This document shows, one piece after another, positions 28,041 to 36,166 of a DNA stretch of 64,000 bases. The stretch lies in NCBI RefSeq assembly GCF_000993825.1, contig NZ_CP011114.1:1054001-1118000 (forward strand), written 5' to 3'. The DNA is from Paenibacillus durus ATCC 35681 (GTDB lineage: Bacteria > Bacillota > Bacilli > Paenibacillales > Paenibacillaceae). Numbering within the stretch: position 1 is the stretch's first letter; every line of letters starts with the position of its first letter. Both the position numbers and the translations under genes were made by a program. The notes beneath the pieces were generated by a model. It saw only the letters and a list, made by a program, of their open reading frames with translations, was not told where the DNA came from and searched no databases.

Positions 28041-29745
28041 AATTTCAGGAATCGCGGCTTCGGCAGGGATTGCGATAGCACGAGCCTTTATCCTGGAACA
28101 CCCCGACTACACCATCAAGAAGAATGCGGTAACGGATGTAGAAGCGGAAGTTGTTAAGCTGGAAGAAGCGCTCGATAAATCGAAAGCGGAACTGCTGAAG
28201 ATTAAAGAACGCACTTTGGCGGAACTGGGTGAGAAGAAAGCGGAGATTTTCGAATCCCATTTGCTCATTCTGGACGATCCGGAGCTGATTAATCCTGTTA
28301 AGGATAAAATCCGTGAGGATGCCGTAAATGCGGATTATGCATTGAATGAAGTGGCGACACAGTTCATCGCCATGTTTGAGAATATGAAGAGCGCCTATCT
28401 TCAAGAGCGCGCAGCCGATATGCGCGACGTAACTAAGCGCGTGCTGAACCATCTGCTCGGCATTCACTATGTGAGCCCTGCTGAAATCAGTGAAGAGGTT
28501 GTGGTTATTGCGGAAGACCTGACGCCGTCCGATACGGCTCAGCTCAACCGGCAGTTTGTCAAAGGCTTTACAACCAACATCGGCGGCCGTACGTCCCACT
28601 CGGCAATCATGGCCCGCTCTCTGGAAATTCCAGCGGTTGTCGGCACCAAGGATGTGCTCTCCCAAGTCAAATCGGGCGATTTCGTCATTGTCGACGGCTT
28701 GAGCGGAGATGTGCTCATTAATCCGAGCGACGCCGAAGTGGCGGAATACAGCGCCAAGCGCGAAGCCTATGCTCTGCAAATTGCAGAGTGGAGAAAGCTT
28801 CGTGACGAGCCGACGGTATCCGTGGACGGCAAGCATGTGGAACTGGCAGCCAACATCGGTACGCCTAACGACGTTACGGGCGTAATCGAGAACGGGGGCG
28901 AGGGTGTCGGCCTGTACCGCACCGAGTTCCTGTACATGGGCAGAGACAAACTGCCTTCCGAGGAAATCCAGTACAATGCGTACCGGACCGTTTTGGAAAA
29001 TATGAATGGCAAGCCGGTCGTCGTCCGTACGCTGGACATTGGCGGCGATAAAGAACTGCCTTACCTGGATTTGCCGAAGGAAATGAACCCATTCTTAGGC
29101 TTCCGCGCCATTCGCCTCTGTTTGGAGCGCCAGGACATTTTCCGCACGCAGCTGCGCGCTCTGCTGAGAGCAAGCGTTCATGGCAACCTGCGCATCATGT
29201 TCCCAATGATCGCGACGCTTACGGAATTCCGCGCTGCCCGCGATCTGCTGCTTGAAGAGAAAGCCAAGCTGCAGGCGGAAGGCCAGGAAGTATCGGACAG
29301 TATCCAACTCGGCATTATGGTGGAGATTCCATCCACGGCCGTACTTGCGGATCAGTTCGCCAAAGAAGTTGATTTCTTCAGTATCGGTACGAATGACCTT
29401 ATTCAATATACAATGGCTGCCGACCGTATGAATGAGCGGGTATCTTATCTGTATCAGCCGTACAATCCCGCTATCCTGCGCCTGATCAAGAACGTTATCG
29501 ACGCTGCCCATGCGCAGGGTAAATGGACAGGCATGTGCGGTGAGATGGCCGGGGATGCAACAGCCATTCCGCTGCTGCTTGGTCTTGGGCTAGACGAGTT
29601 CAGCATGAGCGCAACTTCGATTTTGCCGGCTCGCAGCCAAATCTCCAAGCTGTCGGCTGAAGAAATGAAGACTCTGGCTGCAAAAGCTCTGAATCTAGGC
29701 ACGGCGGAAGAGGTAGTCGCTTTGGTGCGCGCCATCGGCAACTAA
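28033..29745 (+). CDS. ptsI: PTS enzyme I (570 aa)
   Basis: Phosphoenolpyruvate-protein phosphotransferase starting the PTS relay. His189 in 'GGRTSHSAI' is the phosphorylation site; the PEP-binding barrel contains '[10 protein letters not shown]', '[10 protein letters not shown]' and '[12 protein letters not shown]', and the active-site Cys lies in 'GMCGEMAGD'. Full length. It overlaps ptsH by eight bases and ends the operon. Confidence 0.97.
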   Translation: MTKISGIAASAGIAIARAFILEHPDYTIKKNAVTDVEAEVVKLEEALDKSKAELLKIKERTLAELGEKKAEIFESHLLILDDPELINPVKDKIREDAVNADYALNEVATQFIAMFENMKSAYLQERAADMRDVTKRVLNHLLGIHYVSPAEISEEVVVIAEDLTPSDTAQLNRQFVKGFTTNIGGRTSHSAIMARSLEIPAVVGTKDVLSQVKSGDFVIVDGLSGDVLINPSDAEVAEYSAKREAYALQIAEWRKLRDEPTVSVDGKHVELAANIGTPNDVTGVIENGGEGVGLYRTEFLYMGRDKLPSEEIQYNAYRTVLENMNGKPVVVRTLDIGGDKELPYLDLPKEMNPFLGFRAIRLCLERQDIFRTQLRALLRASVHGNLRIMFPMIATLTEFRAARDLLLEEKAKLQAEGQEVSDSIQLGIMVEIPSTAVLADQFAKEVDFFSIGTNDLIQYTMAADRMNERVSYLYQPYNPAILRLIKNVIDAAHAQGKWTGMCGEMAGDATAIPLLLGLGLDEFSMSATSILPARSQISKLSAEEMKTLAAKALNLGTAEEVVALVRAIGN

Positions 29746-29808
29746 ACCTGTTTTTTTGCAGGGAAACTCCTTCGTTTTAACTTCGACCACTTTTCCAAAT
29801 AATTGCTT

Positions 29809-29835
29809 AGCCGGTCCTTTTAGGATCGGCTTTTT
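29809..29835 (+). terminator. Terminator after ptsI
   Basis: GCCGGTCC/GGATCGGC stem with loop TTTTA, followed by TTTTTA. Confidence 0.75.
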
Positions 29836-30194
29836 ACTTTAATTCACGAAATTCGTGGCAAAATGGCGACGATATTCATAAAAATCCCATAAAGTAGTGT
29901 CATTTGTATATAATTGTTAGTGAAATACGCAGCAATGCGGGTTATAATCTTTAAAATTAAAAGTAATTTGATTATTCATATTTAGGAAAAGCTATCTTCA
30001 GCCGATAATAAGTAAGTGGTTTTGTGAAACCGAAAATAACCCAAGCCTGTGAACATATTGTTACATATTATATATTAGCAATGAGCCTTATCCTTGTTCA
30101 TTGCCAATGTATAAGACATCTAAGAAGAGGGCATATATGGATCTAAAAACTTCCGGCGGAGCTTATGTACGGAAGCGTTAGGATGGTGGATTTT
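29836..30194. other. AT-rich region upstream of the pullulanase gene
   Basis: No gene is visible. A TATAAT at about 29909 and several other AT-rich hexamers could be promoter parts, but none has a convincing -35 at the right distance. A one-mismatch cre-like sequence (TGAAACCGAAAATA, 30025-30038) is noted but weak. Confidence 0.4.
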
Positions 30195-32570
30195 ATGAAA
30201 AGCAACTATATAAATGCGGAACCCGCATCGGAAATATACAATGGCATGGATTTAGGATTAAGCTACTCTCCAGAACGCAGCATATTTAAGGTTTGGGCGC
30301 CAACGGCCTTTGCCGTATCGCTCGTCTTGTATAGTTCTGGAGGGGAAGAGATTGGAAATGCGGAAGGCTCGGAGGACGCCCGCTTGACGTATATGCTTCG
30401 CCGGGACGGAGGCGTTTGGCAGGTGAAAGTCGAGGGTGACCTGAAAGGTAAATTTTACATGTACCGGGTCGTTTATGAGGATGGGATGATCCGTGAGTCC
30501 GCCGATCCGTATTCGACGGCCGTTTCCGCGAACGGACTTCGTTCGGCCATTATTGATATGCAGGATACCGATCCCGATGGCTGGGACCAGGATGTTTCTC
30601 CGCCCTTGCAGCATGCTGTGGATGCAGTGCTCTACGAACTCCATGTTCGCGATTTCTCGATTCACGAAAGCTCGGGCATTAGCGAAAAAGGAAAATATAA
30701 AGCGTTCACCGAGGCGGACCTGCGCGATCCTGAAGGCCATACACTCGGAATCGATCATTTAAGCGAGCTGGGTATCACGCATGTCCATTTGCTGCCTGTT
30801 TTCGATTTTCAGACGGTGGATGAGCTGCAGGTAAAGGATAGATTCTCGGGAGAAAGCAACTATAACTGGGGGTACGACCCTCAGCATTATAACGCGCCGG
30901 AAGGTTCTTACAGTACGAATGCCGCCGATCCCGCAGCACGCATCCGGGAGTTTAAAGAGATGGTTCAGGCGCTGCATCGACGGGGAATTTCTGTCGTGAT
31001 GGATGTAGTATACAATCATACGTACTCTGTGGACGGGGGGCCCTTTGAAGCCTTTGTCCCCGGGTACTTCTATAGACATGATTATGCCGGCCGCCTCTCC
31101 AACGGTTCGGGTGTCGGCAATGAGCTGGCCACAGAACGGCCGATGGTGCGCAAGTTTATCAAGGATTCGCTCCGCCATTGGGCGACAGAGTACCATATCG
31201 ACGGATTCCGGTTTGATCTGATGGGTCTTATCGATACGGTAACGATGCGCGAAGTTGTCGAGGAATTGCGCCTGGAGGTCAATCGCAACCTGATCTTCTA
31301 CGGTGAGCCGTGGACCGGCGGCGATTCACCACTGGTTTCCAAGACGCTGAAAGGCGCACAGCGCGGAAAAGGCTATGCCGTCTTCAACGATAACTTCCGA
31401 GCCGCCATCAAAGGAGACAGCGACGGATGGGGCAGAGGCTTTGTTACAGGAGAACTCGGCAAGGAAGGGGCGGTCGCGGCCGGCATTATAGGCGCGGTTC
31501 ACGATTTCACGGACTCTCCGGCGGAGACGGTTAATTATGTGACGGCTCATGACAATCTGAATCTATGGGATAAGCTCCTCGCGACGCAGGGTCTTCGCCG
31601 GGATGCGCGGTTTCCGGATCTGGATAATGGAAGGCCGAAACATGGAGGCAGCCTGGAAGAGGCTGTAGCGAACGCCGATCCGTATGTCGGCATTACGGAA
31701 GATATCCTTTTGGAAAATGAAACGGTGCGGCGATCACTGCTGGCGGCTGGGATTGTGCTGACCTCTCAGGGCATCCCTTTCATGCATGCGGGAGATGAGC
31801 TGCTTCGCAGTAAATATGGTGATCATAACAGCTATCGGAGCGGCGATGCCATCAACGCGATCCGCTGGAGCAACAAGGCCAGATTCCTTCCAGTGTTCCA
31901 GTATTATAAGAATTTGATCGCACTGCGCAGAAATCACCCGGCCTTTCGGCTGCGCGGACGTCAGGAAATTGAGCGCTCGCTGGAGATTTACCGTTGTGAT
32001 GGCGGCGTAGTATCCTATGTGCTGAAAAATCATGCCGGCGGCGACTCCTGGAAGAATATCGTCGTTCTGTTTAACGCTAATCCTTGGGAGGTCACGACAG
32101 GCCTGCCTGCCTCTTCCGAACAATGGAATGTGGTTGTCGATCATACCCGGGCGGAAATAGCCCCTTTTCGCAAAGTGGAAGGTACAGAGGTCCAGTTGGA
32201 AGGACTGTCGATGATGGTGCTTTACGATGAATGCGGAACCCCGCCTCAGCGGGCCAAGACAGTCGAGGTGCATTATGAGCGCTCCGACAGGGACTACAGA
32301 GGCTGGAATTTATGGGTATGGGATACCGGGATACAGGATGGCCAATGTGATTTCCGGTACATGGAAGACGGCAGAGCCGTTGCCACGGTTGAGGTGCTGC
32401 CGGAGACCCGTTCCTTCGGTTATATTCTGCGGGTGAACGATTGGGAGGCCAGGGACGGAAGCACAGACCGCTTTATCGATTGTTCGGTAAGTGAAGAAGT
32501 GATCAAGGTGTTGATTAGGGACAGTGATGACAACACCGTTGTTGAACAGAAATTCTCGATGACAAGTTAA
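30195..32570 (+). CDS. Type I pullulanase with C-terminal CBM41-like module (791 aa)
   Basis: A GH13 debranching enzyme acting on alpha-1,6 bonds of pullulan, glycogen or limit dextrins. An N-terminal CBM48-like domain ('SIFKVWAPTAFAVSLVLYSS', about 25-115) precedes the catalytic barrel. That barrel holds the type I pullulanase sequence 'YNWGYDP', 'DVVYNHTY', 'GFRFDLMG' (nucleophile Asp), 'FYGEPWTGG' (acid Glu) and 'YVTAHDN'. The last 110 residues contain 'VEVHYERSDRDYRGWNLWVW', which looks like a CBM41/PUD module; in most pullulanases this lies at the N-terminus. There is no signal peptide, so it is probably cytoplasmic. The ATG at 30195 has AGGATGG eight bases upstream; in-frame ATGs at 30165 and 30183 are possible alternatives. 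Confidence 0.9.
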   Translation: MKSNYINAEPASEIYNGMDLGLSYSPERSIFKVWAPTAFAVSLVLYSSGGEEIGNAEGSEDARLTYMLRRDGGVWQVKVEGDLKGKFYMYRVVYEDGMIRESADPYSTAVSANGLRSAIIDMQDTDPDGWDQDVSPPLQHAVDAVLYELHVRDFSIHESSGISEKGKYKAFTEADLRDPEGHTLGIDHLSELGITHVHLLPVFDFQTVDELQVKDRFSGESNYNWGYDPQHYNAPEGSYSTNAADPAARIREFKEMVQALHRRGISVVMDVVYNHTYSVDGGPFEAFVPGYFYRHDYAGRLSNGSGVGNELATERPMVRKFIKDSLRHWATEYHIDGFRFDLMGLIDTVTMREVVEELRLEVNRNLIFYGEPWTGGDSPLVSKTLKGAQRGKGYAVFNDNFRAAIKGDSDGWGRGFVTGELGKEGAVAAGIIGAVHDFTDSPAETVNYVTAHDNLNLWDKLLATQGLRRDARFPDLDNGRPKHGGSLEEAVANADPYVGITEDILLENETVRRSLLAAGIVLTSQGIPFMHAGDELLRSKYGDHNSYRSGDAINAIRWSNKARFLPVFQYYKNLIALRRNHPAFRLRGRQEIERSLEIYRCDGGVVSYVLKNHAGGDSWKNIVVLFNANPWEVTTGLPASSEQWNVVVDHTRAEIAPFRKVEGTEVQLEGLSMMVLYDECGTPPQRAKTVEVHYERSDRDYRGWNLWVWDTGIQDGQCDFRYMEDGRAVATVEVLPETRSFGYILRVNDWEARDGSTDRFIDCSVSEEVIKVLIRDSDDNTVVEQKFSMTS

Positions 32571-32593
32571 CTGGTTCAATAAAAACCGTACAA

Positions 32594-32649
32594 AAAAGGC
32601 TGCTCCATCCGCTTTATTCCGCGGCGTGAGCAGCCTTTTGTTCGTCCAC
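32594..32649. terminator. Bidirectional terminator, pullulanase / GGDEF gene
   Basis: AAAGGCTGCTC pairs with GAGCAGCCTTT; A-run on the left and T-run on the right serve both convergent genes. Confidence 0.88.
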
Positions 32650-32650
32650 T

Positions 32651-34264
32651 TCAATTTCTGGAGTGTTCTTGTTCCGGATATTCCTCATCCATTTCCTCGT
32701 CATACAGATTGGATTCATTTCCGCCATGGCTTTTGGAACGGTACATGGCCAAATCGGCTGCGCGTAAAAGTTCATTAATCGTGCTTCCATGCTGGGGATA
32801 CAGCGCTACTCCAATACTGGCTGAAGTGCAGAAGCTTGATCCGTTGTTTGCCGACCACTGCTTGTTGAACAGCTGAAGCAGCCGGTTCAGAATATCATGG
32901 AGTGCTTCGTGAGCAAAGCCAAGGTGAAGGATGACGGCGAATTCATCGCCTCCGATTCGAAATGCCTGTCCATAGCCTTTAACGCTCTGCTGAAGCTCAC
33001 GGGACAGCAGCTGCAGAAATTCATCACCGGCCAGATGGCCCAATGTGTCGTTAAGTTGCTTGAATCTATCGCAATCCAGCAGGGCGAGTGCAAACTTTTG
33101 TCTGCGGTCATCGGGATGGGTGAGGAGGTTTTCCATGTACATTTTAAAATGCGCACGATTGGGTATCGAGGTCAAATGGTCGTAGAACGCCAGTTTATGC
33201 AGCCGCTCCTCATACTGCTTACGCTGCGTTATTTCCCGGGAAACAAGCATGAACTGCGCTGGAAAAGACAGGTTGCCTTTTACGGGTGACACCCTTGTCT
33301 CAAGCCAAATCCAGTGGCCGTCAGCGCTTCTCATTCTAAGTTCCGCCATTCGCGGCGTCGCTTGGACAACGCTCTTCAGCTTGGCCCAGGCAATTTCTGA
33401 TTCTCTGATGTAATTCGAGAGAGGCTCGCCTTTCTTGGGGATGTAGCCAAGCGCTGATGAATGTGACGGAGATGCGTATAAAATCTGGCCGTTCGTATCG
33501 GTTAACAGAATAAAATCGGACATGGTCTCCCCGATGAGCTGGTATAGCGCCTGATCCTCCTGCATCTCGCTTTGGAGCCGGACAATTCTTTGGATGAGAT
33601 AAATGATAACCAGAATAAGCATGAACAGTAGAAGAGAATAGAGTGCGAATAACGTGCTTTTCTGGTTTTGAAAATCGGCGGTTACCCGTTCTGCATAGAT
33701 GCCGATCAATTTCTCCGCCTGATCCAGACTCCGGTGAGCATCGTTCAACTGTTCGCTTGAAATTGCGGGAGAGGAAAGGCCTGGATTTCCGCCACTGTTC
33801 AGCGAATCTGCCGAGAGAGCCACTCCCGCAGCTTCCCCCCATTGACCGAAGGGACCGTCAAAATTGGCAAGCTCCTGCCGGATTTTGCCCAACAGCTCCT
33901 TGCTGCTGCCGAAGTTTTGATAAGCTTCCATGGCGGCCAGATTTTGCACAATGGTATTAATGCTCTTCTCGGTCTCGGCCAAGCTGTTCCCGAATTCCTG
34001 CCGGAAATGAGAGCGCTGCAATCCGGTTAAAGAAGGGTTAAGGGCGTTCTGAAGGAGCAGCGAGGAATGATACAAATTGCGGTCAGCTCTCAAAATAAGA
34101 TTCGTATTCCGGTAAATGTCCTTGTACAAAGTATCCGAGAACCGGTTGATGGAATGGTTCAAATACAGCAGGGAACCGATACTTACGGTAATCAAGAGAA
34201 CTGTAATAGCAGCGAATAATACAAGTAATTTGCGAGTCTTTTTCGCTTCGGTAAACCCAGCCAC
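32651..34264 (-). CDS. Membrane PAS-GGDEF diguanylate cyclase (537 aa)
   Basis: A predicted c-di-GMP synthase. TM1 (about 12-35) and TM2 (about 205-228) enclose an extracytoplasmic helical sensor of about 165 residues; a PAS domain (about 240-345, 'TDTNGQILYASPSH') and a GGDEF domain (about 360-520) follow. The active-site motif 'RIGGDEFAVI' is intact, with 'DRFKQLNDTLGHLAGDEFL' as substrate/metal region. GTG start preceded by GAGGAGAGGAAG. The sensed signal is unknown. No EAL domain gene lies nearby. It is a stand-alone gene. Confidence 0.92.
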   Translation of the reverse strand: MAGFTEAKKTRKLLVLFAAITVLLITVSIGSLLYLNHSINRFSDTLYKDIYRNTNLILRADRNLYHSSLLLQNALNPSLTGLQRSHFRQEFGNSLAETEKSINTIVQNLAAMEAYQNFGSSKELLGKIRQELANFDGPFGQWGEAAGVALSADSLNSGGNPGLSSPAISSEQLNDAHRSLDQAEKLIGIYAERVTADFQNQKSTLFALYSLLLFMLILVIIYLIQRIVRLQSEMQEDQALYQLIGETMSDFILLTDTNGQILYASPSHSSALGYIPKKGEPLSNYIRESEIAWAKLKSVVQATPRMAELRMRSADGHWIWLETRVSPVKGNLSFPAQFMLVSREITQRKQYEERLHKLAFYDHLTSIPNRAHFKMYMENLLTHPDDRRQKFALALLDCDRFKQLNDTLGHLAGDEFLQLLSRELQQSVKGYGQAFRIGGDEFAVILHLGFAHEALHDILNRLLQLFNKQWSANNGSSFCTSASIGVALYPQHGSTINELLRAADLAMYRSKSHGGNESNLYDEEMDEEYPEQEHSRN

Positions 34265-34600
34265 TGTCTTCCTCTCCTCGCCAAAAACATATTGGAAATA
34301 ACCCTATATATTTGCCAAAAGCCGTGCGGTAGTATGTGTTTAAGTAAAGCTGAATCCGTGGAATCAAGCTATTGATTATGTATTAAGACTATGAGCTTTT
34401 ACTTATACCGGAACAAACCGTTGAGACTTATTACCCAGCTTATGCCCATTCGATACATTTTTGGCCTAATCCGGCTTTATTCTCAAATACGATCGGGACT
34501 TGTCTCGCCAGTGATATTCAGACTGCCCCGACTAAGGCTTAGGGCCGATATCTCAAACTATGTATCTGCGGAAGCTCCATCCTTGCCGTCATCTTACAGC
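34265..34600. other. Intergenic DNA between the GGDEF gene and the pheS promoter
   Basis: I see no gene here. Short ORFs in this stretch lack ribosome sites. It should contain the promoter of the minus-strand GGDEF gene. Confidence 0.45.
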
Positions 34601-34629
34601 TTGCCAAAGCTGCGCGCATTGCCTATAAT
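34601..34629 (+). promoter_or_regulatory. Sigma-A promoter of pheST
   Basis: TTGCCA, exactly 17 bases, TATAAT. Transcription would start at about 34636, directly before the T-box leader. Confidence 0.8.
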
Positions 34630-34635
34630 AAATAG

Positions 34636-34957
34636 ATGTTACTTTGTTGACTATAAACAACGCGACGATGGAGAAGAGTACGCAGCTTCTGACCCACAGG
34701 GAGGAAACGCCGGAGATTGAGAGCGTGACCGGGAAGCAGGGCTGTCGAAGTTCGCTCCGGAGCAGTTCCTTGAACTTTGCCCGCATGGAAGGCGGGACAG
34801 TCAGTAGAGGATACCGGCCGCAGACCGTTATTTCTGTATAAAGTGAGGCAGTCTATAGGGCGGTTTCCCCGTTTGGGGAGCAGCTGGATTATAGCGCCTA
34901 ACAAGGGTGGTACCACGGTCTTTTCGTCCCTTACCGGGAGAAAAGGCTTTTTTTGTG
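34636..34957 (+). ncRNA. T-box riboswitch controlling pheST
   Basis: A tRNA-sensing leader. The 5' part has the usual 'CGATGGAGAAGAGTA' stem I opening, and the 3' part has the T-box proper, AAGGGTGGTACCACGG (34903-34918), which pairs with the NCCA end of uncharged tRNA. The best specifier candidate is TTC (Phe) at 34751-34753: it follows a GAAG S-turn-like sequence, and the flanking GCTTC/GAAGC and GGAG/CTCC segments can pair around it. A Phe specifier agrees with the downstream phenylalanyl-tRNA synthetase genes. Confidence 0.93.
34917..34954 (+). terminator. T-box terminator hairpin
   Basis: GGTCTTTTCGTCCC pairs with GGGAGAAAAGGC, followed by seven or more T. Its 5' arm overlaps the T-box antiterminator sequence, as required for the switch. 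Confidence 0.88.
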
Positions 34958-34993
34958 CATTGATACCTGAAGTGAAGGAGGCTGCTTAAGGCG

Positions 34994-36028
34994 ATGAAGG
35001 AAAAGTTGGAAGCATTGAAGATTGAAGCGTTGGCGAAGCTGCAGGAGGTGCAGGACGCCCAGACGCTGAATGACCTGCGGGTAAAATATCTCGGTAAAAA
35101 AGGTGAGCTTACGGAGGTCCTGCGCGGCATGGGTTCATTAAGCGCGGAGGAGCGTCCGGTCATCGGACAGGTGGCGAACGCGGTGAGAAGCGCGATTGAG
35201 GAGATTATTAGCGCGAAGCAGGAAGCTTTTCAAGAGCAGGAAACGCTGCAGCGCCTGCAGGCGGAGAAGGTGGACGTTACGCTGCCGGGACGCCGTCTGC
35301 CCCAAGGCGGTATTCATCCGCTGAACAGAGTGATTCAGGAAATTGAGGATATCTTCATTGGTATGGGGTACCGTGTGGCTGAAGGTCCAGAGGTGGAGAC
35401 GGATTATTTCAATTTCGAGGCGCTGAATTTGCCCAAGAATCATCCGGCCCGCGATATGCAGGACTCTTTCTATCTGACCGAGGAGCTGCTGATGCGCACC
35501 CAGACGTCTCCAGTGCAGGTTCGTACTATGCAGTCGATGGAAGGCGAGGTTCCGGTTAAAATCATCTGCCCGGGCAAAGTATTCCGGCGTGACGACGACG
35601 ACGCGACCCACTCTTTCCAGTTCCATCAAATTGAAGGACTGGTTATCGGGCCGAACATCCGCATGAGCGATTTGAAAGGCACGCTTCAGCAGTTCGTTAA
35701 GGAAATGTTCGGACCGAACACACGCATGCGTCTTCGTCCGAGCTTCTTCCCGTTCACCGAACCGAGCGTAGAGGTAGACATAAGCTGCTTCAAATGCGGG
35801 GGACATGGCTGCAGATTGTGCAAGCAAACGGGCTGGCTGGAAATTCTGGGCTCCGGTATGGTGCATCCGAAGGTGCTGGAAATGGGCGGTTACGACCCTG
35901 AAAAATACAGCGGATTTGCCTTTGGCATGGGCGCTGAGCGGATCGCGATGCTGAAATACGGCATTGATGACATCCGTAATTTCTATTTCAACGATATGGG
36001 CTTTGTCAAACAGTTCAGAGGCGTGTAG
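34994..36028 (+). CDS. pheS: Phenylalanyl-tRNA synthetase alpha subunit (344 aa)
   Basis: The catalytic subunit of the alpha2-beta2 enzyme. An N-terminal coiled-coil tRNA-binding arm (about 1-90) precedes the class II core with motif 2 '[16 protein letters not shown]' and motif 3 '[18 protein letters not shown]'. Length is normal for bacteria. AAGGAGG lies 12 bases before the ATG, slightly long. Expression is controlled by the T-box leader. It is followed by pheT after 138 bases that hold two repeat-like palindromes. Confidence 0.98.
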   Translation: MKEKLEALKIEALAKLQEVQDAQTLNDLRVKYLGKKGELTEVLRGMGSLSAEERPVIGQVANAVRSAIEEIISAKQEAFQEQETLQRLQAEKVDVTLPGRRLPQGGIHPLNRVIQEIEDIFIGMGYRVAEGPEVETDYFNFEALNLPKNHPARDMQDSFYLTEELLMRTQTSPVQVRTMQSMEGEVPVKIICPGKVFRRDDDDATHSFQFHQIEGLVIGPNIRMSDLKGTLQQFVKEMFGPNTRMRLRPSFFPFTEPSVEVDISCFKCGGHGCRLCKQTGWLEILGSGMVHPKVLEMGGYDPEKYSGFAFGMGAERIAMLKYGIDDIRNFYFNDMGFVKQFRGV

Positions 36029-36030
36029 CC

Positions 36031-36080
36031 CCCCACAAAGTGAAGCTTGACTTCGAAGTATAATCAGGTACTTTGCGGGG
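36031..36080 (-). repeat. 50-bp palindromic repeat, copy 1 (between pheS and pheT)
   Basis: Ends form a stem CCCCRCAAAGT/ACTTTGYGGGG. Read on the minus strand it matches the element at 60399-60448: both are exactly 50 bp with the same ends (CYCCGCAAAGTACC at the left, TTCACTTTGTGGRG at the right) and a variable middle. Confidence 0.8.
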
Positions 36081-36166
36081 ACCCCGAAAGGATGGAAATT
36101 CTTCATATCGTAAGAGAAACGGCTTCGCCGTGCGGAAATCAACATTAAATAAGGAAGTGAGCGGAC

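Noticed and set aside
30025..30038. TGAAACCGAAAATA as a cre site for the pullulanase gene
   Set aside because: It lacks the essential C near the 3' end of the cre pattern, and no promoter is located around it.
34391..34720. Open frame of 109 codons before pheS
   Set aside because: It overlaps the pheS promoter and T-box leader, has no ribosome site, and its translation resembles no protein.
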